Shown: positions 1 to 9,020 of the stretch, in pieces
Layout: each line of letters opens with the position of its first letter
Numbering within the stretch: the stretch's first letter is position 1
Source: an uncultured Rikenellaceae bacterium
GTDB taxonomy: Bacteria > Bacteroidota > Bacteroidia > Bacteroidales > Rikenellaceae
Assembly: GCA_944326945.1 (NCBI GenBank)
Contig: CALVFY010000028.1
Location: forward strand, 1 to 33,651
DNA: 33,651 nucleotides
Direction: 5' to 3'
The notes under the pieces: generated by a model
The model's database searches: none
Seen by the model: only the letters and a program-made list of their open reading frames with translations
What the model was told of the DNA's origin: nothing
Program-made: the position numbers and the translations under genes

Positions 1-28
1 AGGAAAAGGTGATGCCGCGCCGACATAG

Positions 29-394
29 AGAAGAGGATACGGATGTGTGAATTGTCGCGAGATGGAGGCCCGAGTATGGTCGGCGCCGGAGGTGCTTGCT
101 TTGCTGCGCGATGATTATGTGATTATCGCCCTCTATTCCGACGACAAGAAACAATTGCCCGAGAGCGATTGGGTGACCACCGAAAGCGGAAAGGTACTCA
201 AGAGTCTGGGCAAGATCAACTCCCATTTTGCCCGTACGCGTTACGGAGCCAATGCCCAACCCTACTATCTGTTGTTGGACGACCGGGGTGAATTGTTGGT
301 GCCGCCACGGGGGTATGATTTGAGTGTGCCCGGTTTCGTGGCGTTTCTGGAGAGTGGAATCGCGGCATGGGAGGCCCGTAAAACTGAAAAGTGA
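29..394 (+). CDS. DsbD-like thiol:disulfide interchange protein, C-terminal thioredoxin domain (5' partial, frame interrupted)
   Basis: This is the C-terminal thioredoxin-like domain of a DsbD-family protein, which passes electrons across the inner membrane to periplasmic disulfides. The redox motif GCVNC is read from codons at 41-55, followed by REMEARVW and, further on, YGANAQPYYLLLDDRGE, as in Bacteroidetes DsbD-like proteins. Only about 120 residues are visible; the family normally has an N-terminal domain and a transmembrane domain before this one. Reading upstream in the same frame meets TAG at 26-28, just before the expected conserved segment ahead of GYGC. No other frame continues the domain cleanly, so there is either a frameshift or a faulty left edge. 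The GTG at 47 is a Val of the CxxC motif and not a real start. The stop TGA (392-394) overlaps the next gene's ATG by one base. Confidence 0.75.
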   Translation, partial: RRGYGCVNCREMEARVWSAPEVLALLRDDYVIIALYSDDKKQLPESDWVTTESGKVLKSLGKINSHFARTRYGANAQPYYLLLDDRGELLVPPRGYDLSVPGFVAFLESGIAAWEARKTEK

Positions 395-1374
395 TGATTT
401 CGATTGTTGTTCCTGTCTATAATCGTCCCCGGGAGGTGGAGGAGTTGCTCGAGAGCCTCTCCCGGCAGCATGGCTGCGGATTCGAAGTGGTGGTGGTTGA
501 AGATGGTTCCCGGGTGGATTCCCGGGCGGTGGTGGAGCGGTATGCCGATCGGCTGGCCGTGTCGTATTACGTGAAGGAGAACGGAGGACCCGGTCCGGCC
601 CGCAATTACGGTGCGGAGAGAGCAAAAGGCGATTTTCTGATTTTTCTCGATTCGGACTGTATTGTCCCACCCGCTTACATGGATGCTGTTTCGCAGGCCG
701 TAGCTTCGGGAGTGGAGGCTTTTGGAGGACCAGATCGGGCCGACGAACATTTCACTCCGATGCAAAAGGCGGTGAGTTATTCGATGACTTCGTTCTTTAC
801 CACGGGAGGAATTCGGGGCGGGAAGCATAAACTCGACCGGTTTATTCCCCGAAGTTTCAATATGGGAGTGACTAAAGAGGTGTTCGAACGAGTCGGGGGA
901 TTTGCTCCGATGCGTTTTGGAGAGGATATAGACCTCAGTATGAGGATTATTGAGACCGGAGTGTCTCCCCGGTTGTTGCCCGAGGCCGAGGTTTGTCATA
1001 AGCGGCGTACGAATCTGCGATCGTTTTTCCGGCAGGTCTATTTTTCCGGTGTGGCACGGATCAATCTGGCCAAACGCCATCCCGGTTCGCTCAAGGCGGT
1101 ACATCTGTTGCCGGCGGCTTTTACGTTGGGTTCGTTGCTGTGTCTTGTGATGGCTTTCGTCCATCCAGCTTTTCTGTTGCCTCTGGCGTTGGCGACCGTG
1201 GTTTGGTTTGTCGATTCCTCGTTGCGCAACCGCAGTTTGTGGGTGGGATTGCTTTCGGTCGTCACCTCTTTTGTGCAATTGTGGGGGTACGGGATCGGAT
1301 TCCTTGTGGGAGTATGGAAACGGCTCGTTCTGAAACGATCCGAAGCGGAGACCTATCGGACGGATTTTTTCTGA
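394..1374 (+). CDS. Family 2 glycosyltransferase with C-terminal membrane segments
   Basis: Probable inner-membrane GT-A glycosyltransferase that transfers a sugar from a nucleotide donor to a polysaccharide or lipid acceptor; donor and acceptor are unknown. The N-terminal fold starts with ISIVVPVYNRP. The metal/nucleotide DxD is DSD at residues 86-88 in FLIFLDSDC. The acceptor-side acidic motif is GEDID at 176-180, preceded by the FNMG and VGGF signatures. Hydrophobic stretches at about 236-256, 258-274 and 284-308 suggest three membrane segments. The 326-residue length is ordinary. The start is taken as ATG 394, which overlaps the preceding TGA; GTG at 391 is the alternative. The one-base overlap implies translational coupling with the DsbD-like gene. 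It ends at a strong bidirectional terminator. Confidence 0.9.
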   Translation: MISIVVPVYNRPREVEELLESLSRQHGCGFEVVVVEDGSRVDSRAVVERYADRLAVSYYVKENGGPGPARNYGAERAKGDFLIFLDSDCIVPPAYMDAVSQAVASGVEAFGGPDRADEHFTPMQKAVSYSMTSFFTTGGIRGGKHKLDRFIPRSFNMGVTKEVFERVGGFAPMRFGEDIDLSMRIIETGVSPRLLPEAEVCHKRRTNLRSFFRQVYFSGVARINLAKRHPGSLKAVHLLPAAFTLGSLLCLVMAFVHPAFLLPLALATVVWFVDSSLRNRSLWVGLLSVVTSFVQLWGYGIGFLVGVWKRLVLKRSEAETYRTDFF

Positions 1375-1404
1375 TTGGGTCGGTCTGTAACCTGTATATA
1401 CGAC

Positions 1405-1441
1405 AACAAAGGGGCTGGAAAACAGTTCCGGCCCCTTTGTT
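1405..1441. terminator. Bidirectional rho-independent terminator
   Basis: A 16-bp stem, 1405-1420 paired with 1426-1441, has one G-U wobble and a 5-nt loop. Its left end carries AACAAA and its right end TTTGTT, so it has a U-rich 3' end in either direction. It lies between the convergent GT2 and MFS genes. Confidence 0.85.
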
Positions 1442-1460
1442 ATTCTCTGCCGAATGGACT

Positions 1461-2846
1461 TTATTTCTTGATATTGGGCAGTTGCAGCCCGTACTGTTTG
1501 ATGGCATCCTCGCGACGCAGCAACAGGGCGAAGACGATCGACAGAATGCCGAATCCGGTGAAGATCAACATCGGAAGGGTATAGTCGTAGGTGGGTTTGC
1601 CTTCAATAAAGCCGGTGATACAGTATTTGTCGAGCACCTTACCGATCAGGTAGGGAACACCCATCAGCCCCCAGTTCTGAATCCAGAAGATCAACGCATA
1701 GGCCGTGCCCAGTTTGTTCTCCGGGATGATCTTGGGTACCGAAGGCCACATGGCCGAGGGCACCAGGGAGAAGGCGACACCCAACAGAATCATCAGTGCG
1801 AGAGCGATGATCCAGTAGTTGAGACCCGGAATGGAGAACATGGCATGGATAAATACCAGCATGACGGCTCCAATCAGCATGATTCCAGCTCCGTGACCTT
1901 TGCGATCGTAAAGATTACCGAAGAAAGGGGTCAGCAGAATCGTGCCGAAAGGCAGAATCGAGGGAATCAGTCCCGACAACTCCTGTGAAATGCCGAATTT
2001 GTTGATCATCAGGCTGGGCGCGTATTTCAGGAAGGGAAATACGGCCGAGTAAAAGAGTACGCAGAGGATGGCAATGTACCAGAATCCCTTGATCTTGATA
2101 ATCGAGAAGATGTCCGAGAAACGGAACGGTTCCTCTTTTTCGGTCTCTTGTTCTGCCCGTTCGGCATCGAGCCTACGGTCCATCACCACGAAGACCATAA
2201 ACGAGAGAAATCCGATACAGAGCAGCAGCAGTCCCATCAGAACAGGCATGCTGATCGAGTTTCCGAATGCTTTGCACAGCAGCGGGGTGACTCCGATGGC
2301 CAATCCGGTTCCGATACGTGCACAAGCCATTTCCAGACCCATGGCCAGTGCCATCTCTTTGCCCTTGAACCATTTGACAAGGATCTTGGAGACCGTGATG
2401 CCTGCGATTTCGATACCTACGCCGAACAACGCATATCCGAACGAGGCTACCAGCAACGGATAGCCCCACTCCGAGCCGAAGAGACGAACCGTTGCACCTC
2501 CGAAATCGTGTGAAACGCCGAACCATTTGATGGCTACACCGATAACCATGATCCCTGCTGCCATGAGTCCCGTAAAGCGGACTCCCATCCGGTCGAGGAT
2601 CATCCCTCCGAAGATGAGCATCAGCAGGAAGACGTTGAACCAACCGTAGGCGCTGGTAAATGTTCCGTATTCATCGCCCGTCCAACCCAATCCTCCCTGT
2701 CCCACGGGACTTTGGAGCAGATCCTGCAGCGGGGCCATCATGTCGGTGATGAAGTAGCCGCACAACATGGTGAAGGCTACCAGTCCCAGTACGAACCAAC
2801 GAGCCGTAGTCGACTCGCTGATCTTTTTTTGAATTTTTGCTACCAT
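1461..2846 (-). CDS. Major facilitator superfamily transporter
   Basis: A 461-residue inner-membrane transporter with about 12 hydrophobic segments, the normal MFS length. The loop 2-3 signature is visible as GMILDRMGVR at residues 81-90, with a degenerate repeat of it in the second half (GNLYDRKGHG). A hydrophilic central loop rich in Glu and Arg (RRLDAERAEQETEKEEPF) separates the two six-helix halves. The N-terminus is cytoplasmic and lysine-rich. The substrate cannot be told from the sequence. It starts 28 bp downstream of the TPR gene on the same strand, so the two are probably co-transcribed, and it ends at the shared terminator at 1405-1441. Confidence 0.88.
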   Translation of the reverse strand: MVAKIQKKISESTTARWFVLGLVAFTMLCGYFITDMMAPLQDLLQSPVGQGGLGWTGDEYGTFTSAYGWFNVFLLMLIFGGMILDRMGVRFTGLMAAGIMVIGVAIKWFGVSHDFGGATVRLFGSEWGYPLLVASFGYALFGVGIEIAGITVSKILVKWFKGKEMALAMGLEMACARIGTGLAIGVTPLLCKAFGNSISMPVLMGLLLLCIGFLSFMVFVVMDRRLDAERAEQETEKEEPFRFSDIFSIIKIKGFWYIAILCVLFYSAVFPFLKYAPSLMINKFGISQELSGLIPSILPFGTILLTPFFGNLYDRKGHGAGIMLIGAVMLVFIHAMFSIPGLNYWIIALALMILLGVAFSLVPSAMWPSVPKIIPENKLGTAYALIFWIQNWGLMGVPYLIGKVLDKYCITGFIEGKPTYDYTLPMLIFTGFGILSIVFALLLRREDAIKQYGLQLPNIKK

Positions 2847-2874
2847 TTATTTATAAGTTTGAGGCATTCATTGT

Positions 2875-4866
2875 TTATTCTTCGTCTTCCGAACCGGCGA
2901 ACCGTTTGAGTACCGGATAGGCCTCCTGGATCCCCATTTCGCCCGCTTTGCTCAGATCCAGACATCCCTTGCGGGTATCTTTCATGTACAACTGGACCAA
3001 TCCCCGGTTGAAGTAGGCTTCCGCAAAGTTCGGATTCAGTTCCAATGCTTTGGTATAGTCGTCGAATGCTTCCGGCAGATTCCCCGAGAGGGCTTGCAGA
3101 TTGGCTCGATTGTAGTAGATATGGGCGAAATTCGGAAGCAATTTGGCGGCTTTATTCAGGTCGGCGATCGCTTCGTCGTAATTGTATGTGCGTCGGGAGT
3201 TGTTTTTGAGCCGGTTCACGGGATCGGAATCGATCGTGATCCGTTGGTAGTTGTTGTCGATCGAGGAGATGAAGTCGATCATCTCGCTGCGGGTGGTGCT
3301 TCTGTTCAGATAGAGGAACGGGTTGGTCGGATTGCGTTCGATAGCGGCCGAATAGAAGTTCACCGAGTTGGTGTACTGACGGATAAGTCCCTGTGTGACG
3401 GCCCGTTCGAAGAGCAGATGCCAATCGGAATTGCCGGCGTTGATTCGGGCGGCCAACCTGCGATCCATGGCAACCAACGAATCGGGAGGCAGCGAACTGG
3501 CTTTATTGGTGAGCCTAAGCAGCGGATTGTCGATTTCGGCCAGGAAATCCGCCACACGAGGCACGTAGTAACGTTGGGGGTCGATTGTGGTGGTCGAATC
3601 CGGTTCCGTGATGGTGAATTTGAACAGGGGCAACAGGGTGATGTTGTCGGAGCGGTTGCCTATCTTGCCGAACCGGCTGCCGGAGAGTTTGTTGTCGAAC
3701 GAGAGCAGCTGGTTGAATTTGCGGCTGGTGTCGGCATAGACCGAGAAGGTGCTGTCGTTGAGTTTCGAACGATATTCGGCAATCTTTTTTTCGGCGAAAT
3801 TCCGGTCCTGTTTGGCGCCCTTGACGTCTTTCATCATGTAACGCAGATTGGCACGGTTGAGATAGGCATTGGCGAAATCGGGATAGAGTTCGATGGCTTT
3901 GGAGTAGTCGTCGATGGCGCTGGGATAGTCTCCCAGTTGGGTATAGAGCAAAGCCCGATTGAAGTAGACCAATACGTTGCCCGGCGAATATTCGGCTACG
4001 CGATTATAGTCGTCCAGTGCCCGGTTGTAGTCGCCGATCTGCGAGCGGACGATAGCCCGGTTGAAGTAGGTGAGCGAGTTGGTCGAGTCGAGTTCGATGA
4101 CTCGGTCGAAATCTTCGAGTGCCTGCATCGGTTTTTTCGTGTTGGCGTACACGAGGGCCCGGTTGAAGAACGAAACGATGTAGGTCGAGTCGCAAGAGAT
4201 GGCCTTGTTGAAATCTTCCAGGGCCAGATCGTATTTCCCTTCGGCCATGTAGAGACCGCCTCGTCGGTTGTAGCCGTCGGGACTCTCCCGATTGGTGCGG
4301 ATAGCCGTGTTGTAGTCTTCGAATGCGCGTACGGTGTCTTTCAGAAAGAGGTAACTCGTTCCCCGGTTGATATAGGCATCGGCCACTTTGTTTTCGTGGC
4401 GGATGAAGACGTCGAAATCGGCGATTGCTTCCTTGTATTGCTGACTCAGCAGATAGGTGACACCCCGGCTGTAATAGGGGCCCGGCAGGTCGGGGCGCAG
4501 GTTGATCGCCTCCTTGAAATCGTTCAGTGCATCGTCGTAATTACCCAGTCGAGAACGGGTGATGGCCCGATATTGATAGGCCATGGTGAAGACCGGATTC
4601 TTTTCGATGGCCAGCGAAAAATCCTGTTCCGCACCCAACAGGTCGTCGAGATTGTATTTGGCGATACCGCGCAGGAAATAGCCTTCATGGGCGCTCGGAT
4701 CGACTTTCAGCAGAATATTGAGTGTCTCGATGGCATCCTGATAACGGTTATCGATCAGCAGGCCGCGACCTACCCAGAAAAAATACTCCTTATTGAGTTG
4801 GGCGTAGCTTTTCGGGGTGCTCAACCAGCACAAGCCCAGCAGAAATACGATGACTGCTTTGCGCAT
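2875..4866 (-). CDS. Exported tetratricopeptide-repeat protein
   Basis: A long TPR solenoid, most likely periplasmic, acting as a protein-protein scaffold; the partner is unknown. The preferred ATG at 4866 gives a signal peptide (MRKAVIVFLLGLCWLSTP...SYAQ); an in-frame ATG at 4896 would put ten polar residues before it. Ten consecutive 34-residue TPRs can be read, with repeated YxNRA and AIxDYxKAIELxP patterns. A non-TPR segment of about 130 residues follows, rich in Asp, Ser and Arg, and then about four more TPRs up to the C-terminus. The protein ends in an acidic GSEDEE. The MFS gene follows 28 bp downstream. Function beyond scaffold is not evident. Confidence 0.85.
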   Translation of the reverse strand: MRKAVIVFLLGLCWLSTPKSYAQLNKEYFFWVGRGLLIDNRYQDAIETLNILLKVDPSAHEGYFLRGIAKYNLDDLLGAEQDFSLAIEKNPVFTMAYQYRAITRSRLGNYDDALNDFKEAINLRPDLPGPYYSRGVTYLLSQQYKEAIADFDVFIRHENKVADAYINRGTSYLFLKDTVRAFEDYNTAIRTNRESPDGYNRRGGLYMAEGKYDLALEDFNKAISCDSTYIVSFFNRALVYANTKKPMQALEDFDRVIELDSTNSLTYFNRAIVRSQIGDYNRALDDYNRVAEYSPGNVLVYFNRALLYTQLGDYPSAIDDYSKAIELYPDFANAYLNRANLRYMMKDVKGAKQDRNFAEKKIAEYRSKLNDSTFSVYADTSRKFNQLLSFDNKLSGSRFGKIGNRSDNITLLPLFKFTITEPDSTTTIDPQRYYVPRVADFLAEIDNPLLRLTNKASSLPPDSLVAMDRRLAARINAGNSDWHLLFERAVTQGLIRQYTNSVNFYSAAIERNPTNPFLYLNRSTTRSEMIDFISSIDNNYQRITIDSDPVNRLKNNSRRTYNYDEAIADLNKAAKLLPNFAHIYYNRANLQALSGNLPEAFDDYTKALELNPNFAEAYFNRGLVQLYMKDTRKGCLDLSKAGEMGIQEAYPVLKRFAGSEDEE

Positions 4867-5031
4867 AAGAGACGTATGGTGAAATAGACTCGACATTTTC
4901 AGACCGCTAATATAACATAAACTATCGAAATAATCGCTTTATTGTTTGTCGGATTTGTCTAAAACGCCATTTGTTGATTAAATGCGGATAACATTTTCGA
5001 GCTTATTTTAGGGACTTACCAAAAAAAAACG

Positions 5032-5039
5032 TAATTTTG
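5032..5039 (+). promoter_or_regulatory. Bacteroidetes -7 element upstream of purA
   Basis: TAATTTTG matches TAnnTTTG exactly and lies 47 nt before the purA ATG. An A9 tract precedes it at 5021-5029. No good -33 TTTG is seen at the usual distance. Confidence 0.6.
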
Positions 5040-5086
5040 ACAGCAATTTGTGTTTTAACCGAACGTAAAATTTTAATAACTATCCG

Positions 5087-6352
5087 ATGAAAAAAGTAGA
5101 TGTCGTGCTCGGTCTGCAATGGGGCGACGAAGGCAAGGGGAAAGTGGTCGATGTGTTGACTCCGAAATATCAGGTGATCGCTCGTTTTCAGGGCGGCCCC
5201 AATGCGGGACACTCCCTCCATTTCAATGATCGGAGTTACGTGTTGCATACGATTCCTTCGGGTATTTTCCGCGATGGTTCGATCAATATCATCGGCAACG
5301 GGGTGGTTATCGATCCCGTTATTCTCTCACAGGAAATTGCTGAACTCGAAACCAATGGGGTGGATGTCGCCTCGAAATTGCTCGTTTCCAAAAAGGCCCA
5401 TCTGATTTTGCCGACTCATCGGATGCTCGATGCTGCGTCCGAGGCGGCCAAAGGAGGGGCCAAGATCGGTTCTACGCTTAAGGGAATCGGCCCGACCTAT
5501 ATGGACAAGACGGGACGCAACGGTTTGCGTGTGGGAGATATTCTCTCGCCCGAGTTCGCGGAACGCTATGCAAAACTCAAGGAGAAGCATGCTCATATGC
5601 TGAAACAGTACGATTTCAAATACGATATTTCCGACTACGAGAAAGAGTGGTTCGCGGGGATCGAAAATCTCAAGCGTTTCCGGCTGGTGGAGAGCGAATA
5701 TGCTGTCAATCAGTTTATCTCCGAGAATAAGGCTATTTTGGCGGAGGGAGCTCAGGGGTCGATGCTCGATATCGATTTCGGAACCTATCCGTTTGTCACT
5801 TCGTCCAATACGTTGTGTGCGGGTGTCTGCACCGGTTTGGGTGTGGCTCCGAGCCGGATCGGAAATGTCTACGGTATCTTCAAGGCCTATTGTACCCGTG
5901 TGGGAAGTGGACCTTTCCCGACGGAGCTGTTCGACAAGGATGGTGAAACGTTGCGTGAGATTGGTCGCGAGTTCGGTGCCACGACCGGGCGTCCCCGTCG
6001 TTGCGGATGGCTCGATATGGTGGCCTTGAGGTATTCGGTGATGATGAATGGCGTTACGGGTCTGATCATGATGAAGGCCGACGTGATGAACGATTTCGAT
6101 ACGATCAAGGTGGCTACGGCTTATAGGGTGGATGGCGTGGAGACGTCGGAATTTCCTTTCGAAACGGGCGCCAGGATTGAACCGGTTTATAAGGAATTCA
6201 AGGGTTGGAAGTGCAATATCAACAACGTGCGTAAATACGAGGACTTCCCGGCCGAATTCAAAGCCTATGTCGAATTTGTCGAACGCGAAACGGGTGTGCC
6301 CGTGGTGATTATCTCCGTGGGTCCCGATCGCGAAGAGACTATCGTGCGCTAA
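5087..6352 (+). CDS. purA: Adenylosuccinate synthetase
   Basis: Cytosolic enzyme that joins IMP and aspartate using GTP, the first committed step from IMP to AMP. The N-terminal glycine-rich loop GLQWGDEGKGK spans residues 9-19 and contains the catalytic Asp14. PNAGHSLHF supplies the catalytic His42. The IMP/GTP-site segments GSTLKGIGPTYMDK and ATTGRPRRCGWLD are present. The 421-residue length is usual for bacterial PurA. ATG 5087 sits directly before the first beta strand, so the start is secure. It is divergent from the TPR gene. The next gene starts 39 bp downstream on the same strand. Confidence 0.98.
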   Translation: MKKVDVVLGLQWGDEGKGKVVDVLTPKYQVIARFQGGPNAGHSLHFNDRSYVLHTIPSGIFRDGSINIIGNGVVIDPVILSQEIAELETNGVDVASKLLVSKKAHLILPTHRMLDAASEAAKGGAKIGSTLKGIGPTYMDKTGRNGLRVGDILSPEFAERYAKLKEKHAHMLKQYDFKYDISDYEKEWFAGIENLKRFRLVESEYAVNQFISENKAILAEGAQGSMLDIDFGTYPFVTSSNTLCAGVCTGLGVAPSRIGNVYGIFKAYCTRVGSGPFPTELFDKDGETLREIGREFGATTGRPRRCGWLDMVALRYSVMMNGVTGLIMMKADVMNDFDTIKVATAYRVDGVETSEFPFETGARIEPVYKEFKGWKCNINNVRKYEDFPAEFKAYVEFVERETGVPVVIISVGPDREETIVR

Positions 6353-6391
6353 TTGTCGGTCGAGGCCGTTGTTGACCTTTCTAAGCCTTGT

Positions 6392-8275
6392 ATGAGAACT
6401 ACGATCCTGTTGAACTTGATGATCTTATTGTCCTGTGTGGGTATTGCCCGTCCGGGATATGATTTGGTCGTTGTCGGTGGTACTCCCGGCGGGATTATGG
6501 CTGCTATTGCCGCGGCCCGCGAGGGGAAAAATTCCGTTATTTTGGAGCGTTCTTCCCATATCGGAGGATTGCCTGTCAATGGTTTGGGAGCGACCGATAT
6601 CAATACCCGCGCGGCTACGACGGGACTTTTTCGGGAATTTGTCGAGGAAGTACGTCAATATTATGTGGATAAGTATGGTGCCGACTCTCCTCAGGTGAAG
6701 GATTGTAGCGGGGGATTCCATTTTGAACCCTCGGTAGCCGGGAAGGTGTTCGATCGCATGCTGGAGCCATATAAAGGTCGTATTTCCGTATTCACGTTGC
6801 GTCAGTTCGATTGCGATCCCGCTAATGTGGAGATGGTCGACGATCGGATTTTAGGCGTACGTGTGACCAATCGGGCCACGGGTCGAAGCGAGACTTATCG
6901 TGGCGAGATTTTTCTGGATGCCACTTATGAGGGCGATTTGGGCGCTGCGGCCGGAGTCCCTTTCCGAGTGGGGCGCGAGGGACGCGATGAGTTTGGTGAA
7001 CCGGGTGCAGGCCGTATCTATAAATATTGGAGCGGACCTGTGGCCGAAGGGAGCGACGGACAGGGCGATAATGCCGTACAGGCATACAATTATCGGCTTT
7101 GTCTGACGGATGATCCTGCCAATCGGGTGGCGATCGAGAGACCGAAGAATTATAATCGGGAAGAGTATGTGTCTCTGATAGAGGATGTCTGGACGGGACG
7201 TAATACGCATGTCTCGTTTATGGGAGTAACCCCCGAGATGATGGAAGAGAATCGTCGTGCGATCGAAGCCGGAGAGAAGACCCGGATTCCCGGAGATAAA
7301 TGGGGGATTGCCAAGATTACCAATATGGTGACTCTGCCCAACCGGAAAACCGATGCCAATAACCAACATTTGGCGTTGATTTCGACCGATTTGCCGGAGG
7401 AGAACTGGCCATGGCCCACCTCTTCATGGGAATGGCGAGATCGTTTTGCAGATCGGTTGCGCGATTATACCTTGGGATTGCTGTGGTTCGCTCAGAACGA
7501 TGAGGCTCTTCCGGCTCATTTCCGGGAGGCGGCTTCCCAATGGGGGTTGGCTGCGGATGAGTATCTCGACAACGGTCATTTCCCTCGTCAGGTGTATGTG
7601 AGGGAGGGGCGTCGTTTCGAGGGACTCTACTTTTTTACGGCAAAGGATGCTCTGCCGGTTGAGGATGGTCAACGTCCGCCGATTCATGAATCCAGTGTGA
7701 CGGCCAGCCACTATTCGCTCGATTCGCACGCCGTACGTAAACGCGAAAAAGGCAGGGTGCATCTGGATGGCTTTTTCGGGATTACCGATGCTCGAGTCTA
7801 TACGGTACCTTATGGCGTGATGGTGCCCCGGGAGGTGGATAATTTGTTGCTGCCGGTGCCGGTGTCGGGATCTCATGTGGGCTTTTCTACCTTGCGTATG
7901 GAACCTTGTTGGATGGCCCTGGGACAAGCAGCAGGAATAGCAGCTTCGTTGACGATCGACAATGGAATAAAAGTACGTAACCTGAAGATCGAACAGTTAC
8001 AAAGGAAGCTGGTCGAGCAAAAGGCAACGTTGATCTATTATGAGGATGTCGCTCCGGATGACGAGGCGTTCGAAATGGTACAGATATTAGGAGTGGCGGG
8101 ATATTTGCCGGGATGGGAAGCTCGTTTGTCGGAAGCGGTGAGTGAAGCGGATCTGGCCGTATGGCGTAGGAGAAGCGGCATGGAACTGGATGTCAAGATT
8201 GGCAGTACTTCCAGGGGTGAGGTATTGAAGATGATTTATGAAAATAAAACAGGCGGTTGTCCTGTAAGGAAATAG
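6392..8275 (+). CDS. FAD-dependent oxidoreductase (FAD_oxidored family), apparently exported
   Basis: A flavoprotein of the type often found in Bacteroidetes glycan-use regions; the substrate is unknown. The dinucleotide-binding strand-turn-helix DLVVVGGTPGGIMAAIAAA starts at residue 24 and leads to the acidic end VILE about 25 residues later, then HIGGLPVNGLG. The C-terminal FAD-contact region RMEPCWMALGQAAGIAASL is also typical. The preferred start is ATG 6392, giving MRTTILLNLMILLSCVGIA, a plausible signal peptide. A TTG right after the purA stop would extend the frame 13 codons but destroys that signal. Length from ATG is 627 residues. It may be co-transcribed with purA, but no functional link is evident. 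Confidence 0.85.
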   Translation: MRTTILLNLMILLSCVGIARPGYDLVVVGGTPGGIMAAIAAAREGKNSVILERSSHIGGLPVNGLGATDINTRAATTGLFREFVEEVRQYYVDKYGADSPQVKDCSGGFHFEPSVAGKVFDRMLEPYKGRISVFTLRQFDCDPANVEMVDDRILGVRVTNRATGRSETYRGEIFLDATYEGDLGAAAGVPFRVGREGRDEFGEPGAGRIYKYWSGPVAEGSDGQGDNAVQAYNYRLCLTDDPANRVAIERPKNYNREEYVSLIEDVWTGRNTHVSFMGVTPEMMEENRRAIEAGEKTRIPGDKWGIAKITNMVTLPNRKTDANNQHLALISTDLPEENWPWPTSSWEWRDRFADRLRDYTLGLLWFAQNDEALPAHFREAASQWGLAADEYLDNGHFPRQVYVREGRRFEGLYFFTAKDALPVEDGQRPPIHESSVTASHYSLDSHAVRKREKGRVHLDGFFGITDARVYTVPYGVMVPREVDNLLLPVPVSGSHVGFSTLRMEPCWMALGQAAGIAASLTIDNGIKVRNLKIEQLQRKLVEQKATLIYYEDVAPDDEAFEMVQILGVAGYLPGWEARLSEAVSEADLAVWRRRSGMELDVKIGSTSRGEVLKMIYENKTGGCPVRK

Positions 8276-8297
8276 AAAACTTTAAAGGTTTAAAACG

Positions 8298-8990
8298 ATG
8301 AAAGTAACGAAATTTTCTCTGATTGTTCTTTCTGCCGCAGCTCTTTCGCTGACAGGATGTTCGACGATGAGTCGTACCGGGAAAGGTGCCCTTTACGGTA
8401 CGGGTGGCGGTGCTGCGTTGGGTGCCGGAATCGGAGCTTTGGCCGGGGGCGGTAAAGGTGCTGCCATCGGAGCCGCTATCGGAGCCGGTGTGGGTGCTGG
8501 AGCCGGAGCATTGATCGGCCGCCGGATGGATAAACAGAAGGCCGAACTGGAAAAGATCGAAGGCGCTGAAGTGGAAATGGTGAAGGATAGCAACAATTTG
8601 CAGGCTATCAAGGTGACTTTTAATGACAAGATTCTCTTTGCAACGGGAAAGAGCGATCTGAGTCAAGCCTCGCGTGACGCCTTGGTTCGTTTTGCCGTTT
8701 CATTGCAGAATGCGCCCGATACCGATATCACGATTTACGGTCATACCGACAATACGGGTAGTCGTGCCGTGAACGAACGTCTCTCTCAAGAACGGGCGCA
8801 GGCCGTAGCCAATGTGCTGATGGGTCAGGGGGTGAGCAGTAAGCGTATGATCGTCAAGGGGTTGGCTTATGATTCTCCGGTGGCCGATAACTCGACTGAG
8901 GCCGGACGTGCCGCCAATCGTCGGGTGGAAATATTTATTACGGCCAGTGAGGAGACCATTCGTCAGGCAGAGGCCGGAATCTTAAAATAG
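8298..8990 (+). CDS. OmpA-family lipoprotein with glycine-zipper segment (YiaD-like)
   Basis: An envelope lipoprotein that probably ties the outer membrane to peptidoglycan. The signal peptide ends in a lipobox, LTGC, with Cys21 as the lipid site. Residues about 34-76 form a Gly/Ala-rich zipper (GAALGAGIGALAGGGKGAAIG). A short charged linker leads to a C-terminal OmpA domain at about 98-215. That domain has the peptidoglycan-contact residues in YGHTDNTGS and AANRRVEI. Length is 230 residues, as in YiaD-type proteins. The ATG at 8298 lies 22 bp after the previous stop. No separate promoter is obvious. Confidence 0.92.
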   Translation: MKVTKFSLIVLSAAALSLTGCSTMSRTGKGALYGTGGGAALGAGIGALAGGGKGAAIGAAIGAGVGAGAGALIGRRMDKQKAELEKIEGAEVEMVKDSNNLQAIKVTFNDKILFATGKSDLSQASRDALVRFAVSLQNAPDTDITIYGHTDNTGSRAVNERLSQERAQAVANVLMGQGVSSKRMIVKGLAYDSPVADNSTEAGRAANRRVEIFITASEETIRQAEAGILK

Positions 8991-9020
8991 ACCTGAAAAC
9001 ATCTAAACTATACTTTAATA

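Noticed and set aside
265..1278. A 337-codon minus-strand frame opposite the GT2 gene
   Set aside because: The sense frame has the GT2 motifs and membrane segments; the antisense product is basic and unlike any family.
3094..4887. A 597-codon open frame on the plus strand opposite the TPR gene
   Set aside because: Its pattern simply mirrors the 34-residue TPR periodicity in antisense; the sense strand has a signal peptide and clear TPRs.
6353..6391. A TTG start giving 13 more residues on the FAD oxidoreductase
   Set aside because: It would place polar residues before the signal peptide, and TTG starts are rare; ATG 6392 fits better.
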